Shown: piece after piece, positions 11,531 through 22,371 of the stretch | Numbering within the stretch: the first letter of the stretch is position 1 | Layout of the letters: each line of letters starts with the position of its first letter | Assembly (NCBI RefSeq): GCF_016802725.1 | Contig: NC_052668.1 | Span: 26,778,501-26,842,500, forward strand | Origin: Solenopsis invicta | Taxonomy: Eukaryota > Arthropoda > Insecta > Hymenoptera > Formicidae | Direction: 5' to 3' | DNA: 64,000 nt | Program-made: the position numbers and the translations under genes | The notes under the pieces: model-generated | Told to the model about the DNA's origin: nothing | What the model saw: the letters and a program-made list of their open reading frames with translations, nothing else | Databases searched by the model: none

Positions 11531-14500
11531 AGATTACAAAAATTATTTACGTACTGTTTATGTATCATTTACTTTGCATACTTTGCACAAATAATGTAGA
11601 GAATTTAAAAAAGATTGACACTTATATCATTAATTTAGAATTCATTTTCAGATGTAACAACAACTCTTTTCGAAAACTCTTTTTACATTTTTAAATGACT
11701 GATGCCATAAGCCAAAATTCTTTTTAAATCTGTGTGTTACCTGGGTATACACTGTGTTCGTCGTATATGTATACCTATTTATTGCATGCGCTGTAAACCT
11801 TACAAAAAGTCCAGTAATAAATGTAATTCTTCAATTATTGTATTCAGTAATTTATTAATATATTTTATGATTACTAATAATTATTAATAAATCATTATTT
11901 AATTATTTTTTATTTCTAGTATTTACATACCGATAGGTATGCTGCTTAGTATTAAGTATAGGTTGTAAAATAACGTTATTACAATGAATAAAGCTTATTG
12001 AAACAGTTAATTTTTAATCCCACTTGGAATGTTTGTTATTTTTCTCAGAACGCACACATTTACAGTGTATAGACCAAATCACGTATACTCTAGACTCTAG
12101 ACTATAGACCGAGAAACTAATCAATCCTGTCTTTTCCGTAATTTTTCCAGCGCCTTCATCATGAATAACAGTAGAATTGAAATATGCGTGAACGAGGGAA
12201 AATTAATTGGTATCACAGAAAGAGATGTTTATGACGATTATTACATCGCCTTTTGAGGAATACCATATGCGAAACCGCCGATTGGAGAACTCAGATTTAA
12301 AGTAAGTAAAGTTTTATTATTACAAACAAGTTTTTAAAACTTTTTAATTTATTTAATTATTAATTAAATTAGTTTAAATATTAGAGGTTAATTAATTTGA
12401 ATTTTTGTTATTTTTTGCAACAAATTCTTAACAGTATTTAATATATGGAAAAAGACCTTCTTTTTGGCGTCATCGTCATAACAAATACAGAATAGATTAG
12501 CACCATTATTATTAAATTGTGATTATCAATAGTGTGACATCATTATTCTCGTTCAACTTAAGATGGTGTTTTAATATTGAAAATTTATTCGGCGTACAGT
12601 TTAATAAACTTAAAAATGTATTATAAAATAACATAAGTACTAAGAGTCTGTTATGATTGAATAGGACTCATTTAATGAGTTTAATCATTTAATTAGTTAT
12701 TTTTAAATTCTTTAAATACGTTTAAAAAATTTTCCTTAAATAAAGAATTACCGTTATAAGAAAATTATAATTAATACTGATAAAGCAGTTCATTAGTATA
12801 ATATATAATTATTATACAAATAAGTTGTTTTTCACATTTATTATTATATAATTTTATTACATAATCTAGTTTTTATTATACATAAGTATAAAATAAAAAA
12901 ATTAATATAATAAAATATTGTTTATTTTTAAGAAAATATTTTAATTAACCACATCAGAGATAATGATGATAAGAAAATTTTCATAGAAACGCGATCATTT
13001 AGAAAAATTGCTAATTATAAACGATTTATTTCTAATATAATTTGATCTTCTAATTTGTTAAATATAATTTGGTTAATATAAATTAATGATTAAATGCAAA
13101 GATATTTGCTACGATAAAGAAATAAAACAGTATAGTCATCCAGAGCGCGCCGTTTCTCATTCATACGGAACTTAAAGTGCTTATTCATAGTTTTAATAAC
13201 TGCTCTCATTTAAAAATTATTATTTGATCGCAATATGTTGCGCAAGGGAGAAAGGTGATGGGTGTTTTCCAATTGCTTCACACATCTTAACACATATATA
13301 CGTACACAAGATTGCACAAAGTGTAACATTGTACATGACTTAATTGAAACAAAGTATGTACTAATGTGTACGCTTTGCACAGATTCGGATAAAGTTAGGA
13401 TTATTTTTCAATGGATACCATATACATGCCTTTAACACTTTTTAATGATAGAAACTGCGTTTCCATTGTTTCAACCTCACTTATAGCTACTGTGGTTATT
13501 AACTATTTAATTGGACTAGAAAACACTAGCTTACGCAGTCGACTAATAACCCTCGGGTCAAGTACAGATGTGTTGACAATTGGAACGCAACTTGTGTCGC
13601 CGTGTGCACGAAAGTGTCTAAGAAGATTGAAATTGGAATGCACCCTATTATTTCTTCTGACACAGAGAATCGCACCATGTGCGCAAATGGGTCATCCTAT
13701 GAACGCATTTTACATATTTAGGATCCGGTACCAGCAGAACCGTGGTCCGGTAGTAGAGACGCCTCGAAGTATGGAAACAACTCTGTTCAAATAAATCTAT
13801 TAACAAATAAAATAGTGGGCAATGAAGATTGTCTCTATTTAAATGTATTTATCAAGAAAATCAAACCTGGGAAGAAACGCGCGATAATGGTATGGATACA
13901 CGGCGGTAGTTTTAGTAGAGGTTCCGGTGATGCAACCATGCACGGACCCGATTACATAGTGCAGAAAGACGTAGTTTTGGTTACCTTAAATTATAGACTA
14001 GGTGCTCTAGGTACGTTATTCGTTTCCATATGTAATAACTGCATTGTCATTTGTATCCGGCATTTTAAAGTAGTAAACGTTTAGATTTTAATGATTATTT
14101 CTCTTAGATATGTACTTTTATTTTATAGACCATACCGCGGACATTTAAAAAATACAGACTCGCAAAAAGAAAAAAATAACATAAAAAGTAAAATCAATCT
14201 TTGTTTATAAATTTGTAATACATTTACAACCTCTCTTCTTTTTTATTTTCTGCATGGAAGACTATTTGCGCTCACACGAGCGGTGTATTAGAAACAAATT
14301 ATAGCGCGATTTATTTTATTCTTAGATGTAAAATAGGATCATTAATTATTTTTTATTGAGATGAATCAATTTGACAAAAACGATGCATTTATAAATTCAG
14401 GATTTTTGAACCTCAACGATAAAGTGGCAACGGGTAATCAAGGTCTAAAAGATGTAATTTTGGCATTACAATGGGTTCAAAGAAATATATAACAGTTTGA

Positions 14501-14872
14501 TGGAGATCCAGAAAATGTCACTATCTTCGACGAAAGTGCTGACGGAGTCATCGCACATTGTTTAACTTTGTCTCCGTTAGCCAAAGGTATTTTGTCGATA
14601 TAAATTGATACATGTGTAACAATAATTTTAAATCTTCAAATAATCTTTTACATTAATTAATCATAAATTTTTTCAGAATTAAATTGTAATTTTTTAACAA
14701 TAAAAACATTATAACATTAATATGTTCAAAAAATAAGAAATCTACAGTTATATTAAATAAATAAAAAATTTGTTTGTTCTTTTAGTTAATTTTACGTAAA
14801 CATAAAAAATGTTTTACTTATAACTTTTCGATGTTTAATTCAAATTTCAATTGTAAATTAATTTTCTGAGAT

Positions 14873-14910
14873 AGAGAGAGAGAGAGATAGGGGTGGAGGG
14901 GGGGGGGAGT
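14873..14910. repeat. (GA)n / G-rich simple repeat
   Basis: A GAGAGA run is followed by a poly-G tract. The tract is about nine bases shorter in the duplicate near 63570-63595. Confidence 0.9.
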
Positions 14911-15490
14911 AGAAAAAGAGAAAAATAAGAGAGAAATTTTTAATAAGGCAAGATTAATCAAAATTATTAAGGAATTGATGTGATTACAGGAATTAAAATT
15001 GATATGAAAATATTTTGTATATTGTAAAGAACAAAGAAGAAAGATTTAATGATGACAAGTTAGAATTAATTTGTTACAACTGTTTTACAGGTTTATTTCA
15101 CAAAGCGATATTACAAAGCGGAGTTATGAGATGTCCTTGGGCCTAAATTGAACAACAGTCACATTCGATGAACAAAGGTTTTCGGCTTGCCGAAAAACTT
15201 GGCAAAGTAACCACAAATCCAAAAGTCGCTTACGAATTTCTCAAAATAATTGATGCAAAGAAGCTTATAGAGACTCAAGAAAAATTTCTCTTGACAAAAA
15301 CGGTAATTTTTTAAACATTTCATTGTAATTATACAAATGTAATAAATTATAATATGTAAGCTGCAATATAGGTTATGCAAGAAAAATATGATCTTTAATC
15401 TCTTTTTTATCTTTTAATGTCTTTTTTGTAGGAGATTCAACAACACTGTTCCATGGTGAAAATGGTATGTTTATAATGGAAGAGTCACAA

Positions 15491-15590
15491 ATGCGCACAA
15501 AACCAGTCAGACACAGCCAGACACAAATTGAAACGGACACGCGATGGTCCCAAACGGACACGGTCCCAATTGGACACAAGTTGAAACAAT
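15491..15590. repeat. Left part of an inverted GGACAC-rich repeat
   Basis: ATGCGCACAAAACCAGTC and the following GACAC-rich sequence are repeated in inverse orientation at about 28925-29015 (GACTGGTTTTGTGCGCAT). The pair brackets the MITE and Polinton, suggesting an older transposon into which they inserted. Ends and target duplication were not resolved. Confidence 0.6.
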
Positions 15591-15604
15591 ATTTCATAAA
15601 AGTA

Positions 15605-15689
15605 TTTTACCTTATCAAATAAATAAGTCTGTCGTGTACTAAAAATGGAAACTTGATAAAAATTAGCAAAAGACTTTACACAAGGTATT
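15605..15689. mobile_element. Left stub of a palindromic MITE interrupted by the Polinton
   Basis: GTACTAAAAATGGAAACTTG, then ATAAAAATTAGCAAAAG and CAAGGTATT, are mirrored inverted at about 28160-28240 (CTTTGCTAATTTTTATCAAG, then TACATTTTTAGTGTAC). The MITE continues at 27905 after the 6-bp GGTATT duplication. The Polinton inserted about 85 bp from the left end of this MITE. Confidence 0.8.
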
Positions 15690-15950
15690 AGTAGTATGAC
15701 TATGAGAGTTCTAACCCATGGTGCTCCGAGGGGGGGTGAGGTGCGCGGGGGAAATGTGGGTGCGGGGTAATGACGTCACCCCCGGGACTTACCGTTATCT
15801 GTTTACATAAACAGAGATAACCGTCATAATATCTATGTAGATAGTAATAACCATATTTGTTTATGTAAATAGATAGCCTTAGGGGGGGGGGGGACCCTCG
15901 GTGCCTGAGTTAGAACTCTCATAATATATATTTATGATTCGCGTCGCGAG
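15690..15950. repeat. Polinton terminal inverted repeat, tip region (left)
   Basis: It contains a G-rich stretch near 15730, an inner hairpin-capable segment (TTACCGTTATCTGTTTACAT and inverted counterparts at about 15800-15870) and a poly-G run at about 15885-15894. The motif GAGAGTTCTAAC near the tip recurs inverted as GTTAGAACTCTC at about 15910-15921. The right tip (about 27655-27904) mirrors it. Confidence 0.8.
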
Positions 15951-16264
15951 CCTGACGTGGCGTTCGCGGAACTGTCCGCCGCCGCGCGCACAAAGAAATA
16001 AATTTGCTCACTCCCCTCGACCTCCACTTCGTCCTCACCTGTAAAGGTGGTGGTGCTCGAAGAGGATTACCCGGGGAGGCTGTCCGTGGGAACGAACTCC
16101 TTGAAGAAGACGTTCATCCACGTGCCCCACGTCATTTTTCTCACTTACAATGTTTGCTAATCGAGAGCACGGTTACGACTGAGGAACAAAGGGCTGTGCG
16201 AGAGCATCCTCCGTCGCACTGCGTATTTACAATTAATCGCATGTATATAGAATGACGAGTATCT

Positions 16265-16590
16265 TTTATACGTTCCCCGATATGTGGGGGTAGATTTTCA
16301 TGAAACGATGATTCAAGGGATCGATTGCCGCTGCATGACGCAAGCTTAGACAAAGAAGATGTGGATAGGTAGGCAAAATATCGATGCGAATATGACCTGT
16401 TGTCAAATACACGATCCCCCGATATAGGGGGGGGGGGGGTAGATTTGTTGGCAAAACGATTCAAAACAGGTATCAACCGCCGCTGCATGATGCAAGCTTA
16501 AACAAAGAAGTCGCAAACGTCGGTGTGAACATCCCCCGATATGTGGGATAGATTTTCATGAAACGATGATTCAAAACAGGCACGAACAGG
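16265..16590. repeat. Subterminal tandem repeats in the Polinton arm
   Basis: Three imperfect units start at CCCCGATAT-type boxes near 16275, 16415 and 16532. They share GTAGATTTTCATGAAACGATG-like and CGCTGCATGA-CGCAAGCTTA segments, spaced about 140 and 117 bp. The mirrored set is at about 27005-27330. Confidence 0.75.
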
Positions 16591-16748
16591 TTGCATTAAA
16601 CAAATCGCGAGGCAATGACGATGCTTCCCCCAGTTGAATAAAGAGACAAAGAAGTTGCAGATAAAATACATAATAAGTCAATTAGCGCTCAGACCTCAGT
16701 AGATGTCTCGGAAGCATACCGAATCGGTCGCAATATGCAGTGGTAAAA

Positions 16749-17210
16749 ATGGCTGAGTGTATCGAAGACGTTGAGTTCGAAAATGTTGGGAACATAGACA
16801 ATAATATGGACATTGATAATGATTCGTTCGAAAATATGCAAATGAATTTTGAGAATTTAATAGACGAAGAATTTGACGAAGAGTTACCCGACGATAATGG
16901 TTGCAATCAGAGTGAACATCCTGAGGATTTCGTGAAAAGAGTCATGTCAAATGCGCAAATCCGTGCTTTGAATCAGAGTACAAAATATTGTATGATTCAT
17001 GTTTATTATACATCGTATGATTCTCGATCACTGTGTGCAACGTGCATGATTGAAAGGGCGCAATACACATGGAGAGTAATGCGCATTATTCGAGATCATG
17101 AAACAGGTTCTTTTATTGCGCTAAACGGTCGATCTTGTACCAACTGCAGGCGATCAATGTTTCTGAAGATTCCATGTGACATGTGCCCAATATGTGTGTC
17201 TACACAATAA
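16749..17210 (+). CDS. Small Cys-rich Polinton-encoded protein, function unknown (left arm)
   Basis: A 153-residue frame from ATG 16749. The N-terminal 60 residues are strongly acidic (many Asp/Glu/Asn). The C-terminal 75 residues hold regularly spaced cysteines: CATC at about 100, then CTNC and CDMCPIC near the end, suggesting a zinc-ribbon-like fold. I do not recognise the family. It lies about 170 bp upstream of the polymerase frame in the same orientation. The mirrored copy at 26385-26845 has lost one base in the middle and is frameshifted. The left copy is therefore the only intact version, although maintained function in a dead element is doubtful. Confidence 0.55.
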   Translation: MAECIEDVEFENVGNIDNNMDIDNDSFENMQMNFENLIDEEFDEELPDDNGCNQSEHPEDFVKRVMSNAQIRALNQSTKYCMIHVYYTSYDSRSLCATCMIERAQYTWRVMRIIRDHETGSFIALNGRSCTNCRRSMFLKIPCDMCPICVSTQ

Positions 17211-17376
17211 GAAAGACATTTATTATCAGTCAACGCATAGATGTCGATTTTTGAAGCAAAGTTTGCACAAGATCAATATCGCGTTCAAAGCATCAATCGA
17301 TACTGTAATCGATCGTATAAACTATATACGTGCAAGTGCTGCTTGACATTTTATAGTGCGTGTTAATAATTGAAAA

Positions 17377-20300
17377 ATGGAAAATAGTGAGCAAGTGGAA
17401 CGCGAACTGCTCGAGCAATGCTCGCAGGTCGCAAATTTAGCAGAATGTTTTACGTGGTTGCAACGATGCGACGAGTGCCTTGCACAGCTCGAAGAATGTT
17501 GTAGTAGTGCCAAACGTCCACGGCTCACCGTCGGCTCTAAACAATCCATAGTGGCGAGAATCGCGCGACTCGCGGGTGCAAAAGCGCAGTTAGAAAAGCG
17601 TTTCATGCACTTTGGTGGTGGTGATGGGCACGCTAGTAGTAGCGCCGATGACAAAAAATCGCTTGTGTGGCGCGAGATCGACGTTGCGTTTGAGTCACGT
17701 ATTCTTACGGGTGCTGTAATAAACGCGGATTATATTGAGCCGCGACATTTCTTGGAAGACGCTAGTGATTTAGTGATCGAGCAAGTGCGAGACGCTATCG
17801 CGAAACATGGAAGTGTAAAAGTGAACACTGTATTCAACGGTGAATTTGTAAACATTCGTGACGATCGCGATAATAAAAGTCTCGCGACGAAAAACTATGA
17901 ATTGTACAGAGCATCAAATTTGCGCGAGTGGTATGAACGACGCGTTATTGAAGTAATAGTAGCAATGCTCGACGAGTTTCAGGAACACGATAGTGGTTAG
18001 GCGTTACACCGAATACAGAACTTGATGGTGAATATAAACAAACTTAATCCTATGCGGGATGTTGTATCAAAATGCCGATGGAAGCAAGTGACAAACATGC
18101 GGTAATTAATGTGCAATCGAAAGACAATGCTTGTTTTGCGTGGTCGGTGGTGGCTGCCCTATACCCCGCCAAAAATCATGCCGACCGGGAATCGTCGTAT
18201 CCGCATTATTCGACTGTTTTAAAGTTTAACGATATACAATTTCCAATGAAAGTGAAAGACATTGGAAAATTTGAACGATTAAACGACGTGTCGGTGAACG
18301 TGTACGGTACCGAACTTGATAGAAAAGAAAAGATACAGTACGTTGTACCGTTACGTCTGACTGAAGATAAAAAGGAGAAACACATCAATCTTTTTTACGT
18401 GGAAGATAAACATGACGTCACCCACGGCCACTTTGCGTGGATTAAGAACCTGTCGCGATTGGTCAGCTCACAACTAAACAAACATAATGGAAGAAAGTAC
18501 ATTTGCGATCGGTAAGTGTAATAATAAAAAAATAAAAAAAAAGTTCACACTTTTAATTATTGTTTAGTATTGTTTAGTAAACAAAAAAATAATTTGTTTA
18601 TTACAGATGCCTGCATTACTTCCACTCTGAAGAAAAATTGCAGTCGCATGTAGTGGAGTGCAAGAAAATAAATGACTGCGCCATCATTCTACCGAGAGAG
18701 GACCAGAAATGGCTAGAATTCGACTCATACAACAACAAGGAGCGCGTCCCCTTTGTAATTTACGCCGATTTGGAGTGCGTATTGAGGAAGATGGAGAATG
18801 AAACAGAGAACACGTTGAGTTTCGCGTATCAACATCACAAGGTATTTAGCATAGCTTACTATGTTAAATGCTCGTTCGACGACGCGTTATCAAAGTATCG
18901 CTTTCGCCGCGATAAGGACTGTATCGCGTGGTTCGCGAAAGAATTAGAAAATTTGGCGCATGACATGAAAGCCCGAATATCCGCCAATGTTCCAATGGAA
19001 CAATTAACAAGACAGCAACAAGAGGCATTCTTGAACGCGACGAAGTGCCATATATGCGAAAAACCGTTTGTATCAGATAAGCGCCTTATCCGTAACGAGT
19101 GGCTTGATAATCAACGGGTGCACGATCATTGTCATCCGACCGGCAAGTACCGTGGTCCCGCTCATAATAAATGTAATCTAAATTATAAGAATACGTACGT
19201 TATTCCAGTCGTTTTTCACAATTTGAGCGGTTACGACGCGCATTTTATAATAAAAGAAATTTCTACCGCGTTCGAAGGCAAGATCGACCTACTACCGATT
19301 AATAAAGAAAAATATATTTCGTTCACTAAACACGTCGCAGCTACCGGTATAGGAACAAAATCGGGCGAGGTACGAAATTGTATACGATTTCGATTCATCG
19401 ACTCATATAAATTCCTAAGTGCGAGTCTCGAAAAATTGGCGTCGTTTCTAGGTATTGAACAATTAAACATTACTCGTTCCGAATTTTCCACATTGTCAAA
19501 CGAGGATTTCGAACTCCTCACGCGCAAAGGCGTTTTTCCGTACGAGTACGTTGATGATGCCGAAAAGCTTTTAGAAACGCGTTTACCACCGCGCGAATCT
19601 TTCTACAGTTCACTGAGAGGACAGACGGTATCAGAGCATGATTACGCTCATGCCGAGAACGTATGGCAACGGTTCGCAATTGAAACGCTGGGCGAATACA
19701 GCGATTTATATTTGAAAACAGATGTCTTATTATTAGCCGACATTTTCGAAAACTTTCGCGACAAAAGCATGCAGAGTTACGGTTTGGATCCCGCGCATTA
19801 CTATACATTGCCAGGCTACACGTGGGATGCAATGTTGAAGAAAACGGGTATAAGATTCGAGTTGCTCACGGACATAGAAATGCTACTTTACGTGGAACGT
19901 GGAATTCGTGGCGGTTTAAGCCAGTGTTCGGGCAGATATGCGAAGGCTAATAATAAGTACATGAAATCGTACGATCCGTCAAAACCATCGACTTATTTGA
20001 TGTATAATGATGTGAATAATCTGTATGGGTGGGCAATGTGTCAACCGTTGCCATACGGTGAATTTAAATGGGTCGAAAACGTTGACAATTTCGATGTAAA
20101 CGCGATCGCATTTGACTCGGACACCGGATATATACTGGAAGTCGACCTTGCATATGAGAATCAGCTGCACGATCGACACAGTGACTTACCGTTTTGTCCT
20201 TCGAGCGATAAGCCTCCAGGGTCAAGGCAGAAGAAATTACTAGCAACAGTGCATGATAAAAAGCGTTACGTCATCCACTACCGCAATCTTCAACAGTGCA

Positions 20301-21148
20301 CGCGTCACGGGCTTCGAATCGTAAAGATACATCGCGTACTTCAATTCGCTCAATCCACCTGGCTCCGCGATTATATAGAATTAAATACAGAGTTTCGAAC
20401 GAACGCGAAAAATGATTTCGAGAAAAATTTATACAAATTAATGAATAATGCAGTTTTCGGTAAAACCATGGAAAATGTACGTAATCACGTTAATATAAAA
20501 TTAGTAACGCAATGGGAAGGCCGTTACGGGGCAGAGGCCATGATTGCTGCTCCGAATTTTCATAGTCGCAGCGTTTTCACAGAAAATCTGGTTGCCATAG
20601 AAATGCGTAAACTATCGGTAAAATTTAACAAACCAATATATGTCGGTATGTGTATTCTCGACATTTCGAAAATCTGTCTTTACGAATTTCACTATGATTA
20701 TATGCTGCCATTGTATAAAGATAAATGTAAGATACTCTATACAGACACAGACAGCCTCATCTATGTCATTGAGTGTGACAATGTGTACATGGATATGAAA
20801 CGTGATATCGCGAGATACGACACGAGCGATTATCCCGCCGACAATGAATATAATATGCCTCTTGCGAATAAGAAGGTTCCAGGGCTAATGAAAGACGAGA
20901 ATTGTGGCAAGATTATGACCGAATTTGTAGGGCTAAGAGCAAAAATGTATGCGGTAAAAGTAGAAGGGAAAAACGACACAAAAAAGGCGAAAGGTGTAAA
21001 GAATAGCGTTGTAGAACGAACTATAACGTTTGAAGATTATACGCGTTGCTTGCACGACGGGATAGAAATGACTCGTCAGCAAGCGTGTATACGTTCGAAG
21101 CTCCACGATGTACACACAATCAACCTGTTTTTTACATGTTTCATATAG
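17377..21148 (+). pseudogene. Protein-primed family-B DNA polymerase of the Polinton, left arm (broken)
   Basis: Three coding blocks: 17377-18000 (207 residues, N-terminal region of unknown fold), 18072-18511, and 18607-21148 after a 95-bp GT...AG intron. A Cys/His finger is split across that intron. The last block has a DxE exonuclease motif (YADLEC), a CHIC...HDHCHPTG...HNKCN endonuclease-VII-like zinc insertion, the exo II block FHNLSGYDAHF and exo III YLKTDVLLLAD. Polymerase motif A is NDVNNLYGW (about 20006), motif B is NNAVFGKTMEN and motif C is DTDS (about 20744). Such polymerases replicate linear genomes by protein priming. The gene is disrupted by a TAG at 17998-18000 and by a frame change between there and 18072. 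It is cut at 21123, where the palindrome ends, so the last about 30 residues are replaced by unrelated spacer sequence. Confidence 0.92.
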
Positions 21149-21569
21149 GTTGTTCACATTTCGTTTAACGTTCTTATACATGTTTCACGTACGTCAGACG
21201 TTTCTCCAACGTTTTTTTCATGTTTCATATAGGTTGTTCATATTTCGTTTAACGTTCTTATACATGTTTCACATACGTCAGACGTTTCTCCAACGTTTTT
21301 TTCATATTTCATATAGGTTGTTCATATTTCGTTTAACGTTCTTGTATGTTTTCGGAACGCAAAAACGTATAGTGACATGTTCAAGCGATAACGATGATGA
21401 TGATGATGATGATGATGATGCAATTATTGAAAAGAGGGGGAAGCCTTCCCTCTCCATCTATACGTTTCCAATACAACATTAATAACTGCAAACATTACCA
21501 TTTAACGATCAGTATTGCATCAGTCGCTCGTTTGAACAGTTTTTGGCATCGCTCTTGAACTATGTACAA

Positions 21570-21701
21570 TAGCAAGCGAAGTATCCGGACGTTTTCCTTA
21601 TCGAGAAAATTTTGAGGAAAAAAGGAAATAAAGTCTACATTAAATGGCTGGGATTTGATGGATCGCATAATTCGTGGATAAATAAAAGAGACGTTATTTG
21701 A
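21570..21701 (+). pseudogene. Integrase-type chromodomain tail, copy 1
   Basis: The frame reads YPDVFLIEKILRKKGNK, then VYIKWLGFDGSHNSWI and a stop. This is a chromodomain pattern (aromatic cage Tyr and Trp, KWxGF, NSW) as found at the C-terminus of Polinton and chromovirus integrases. The frame is closed upstream by a stop after about 45 codons, so only the tail of the protein is present. Confidence 0.7.
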
Positions 21702-21866
21702 TTTATATACATATATATTTTGTAATACACGCATATATTTGTAATAAACATTGTAATGCAAAATCGACTTAAATTAGTAATAAGCTTAAGCATCGCATTA
21801 ACTGTCACCTCTTCGAAGATTATCGTGGAAAAAGCATCGCGGGCGCTTTCTACGAACATGAATTAC

Positions 21867-21998
21867 ATCAAGCGAAGTAACCGGACGTTTTCCTTGTCGA
21901 GAAAATTCGGAGGAAGAAAGGAGATAGAGTCTACGTGAAATGGCTGGGATTCGATGGATTGCATAATTCGTGGATAAATAAAAGAGACGTTGTTTGAT
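21867..21998 (+). pseudogene. Integrase-type chromodomain tail, copy 2
   Basis: This is a second copy about 297 bp downstream of the first, reading PDVFLVEKIRRKKGD, then VYVKWLGFDGLHNSWI and a stop. It differs by several conservative substitutions, so the two tails are not a very recent duplicate. A stop lies immediately upstream of the Pro codon. Confidence 0.7.
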
Positions 21999-22371
21999 TT
22001 TATACACACATATATTTGTAAGAAAAATACACAAACATATACAAAAGAGCGGAAAGAATATACTCGTACTAAGTCACGCAAAAATTAATCTACATTAAAT
22101 GTTATTACAATAATAAGTCACGCAAAATTGTCACCCTTCATTTTTTTTTCTTTATTTATTTTTTTTTTTTTTTACACTAAGTCACACAAAGTATCACCTT
22201 TTATTGTTACAATAATATTGAGTCACGAAGTATTATCAACTTACATTGTTATATAATATATTGTTTAATAAGTCACGCAGAATCAACTTAAATTAGTAAT
22301 AAGCATCGCATTAATTGTCTTATTGTAATACACAATGTTATAAATAAAGTATTAAAACGTATAAAAATGTA

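Larger units (their letters stand above)
10619..15312 (+). repeat. Direct segmental duplication, copy 1 (partner 57542-64000)
   Basis: From TACTTAAAATATAC at 10619 onward, the sequence is nearly identical to that starting at 57542. The offset is constant at 46,923 bp up to 12176. It then becomes 48,696 bp because copy 2 carries a 1,773-bp insertion (element plus target duplication). Differences are scattered single bases and small length changes, such as the G-rich tract near 14890. Copy 2 runs off the window edge, so the full length is unknown. Confidence 0.95.

Noticed and set aside
13411..13794. 127-codon frame in the carboxylesterase region (also 62107-62490)
   Set aside because: It overlaps the esterase exon in another frame and runs out of an intron; the esterase reading is strongly supported.
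16004..16255. Possible gene in the Polinton terminal region (mirrored at 27338-27631)
   Set aside because: Low-complexity translation without a motif. It is present in both arms simply because the arms are copies.
21108..21482. Long open frame with a poly-Asp run
   Set aside because: It translates the 84-bp tandem repeat three times and then a (GAT)n microsatellite; its start is in the truncated polymerase in another frame.
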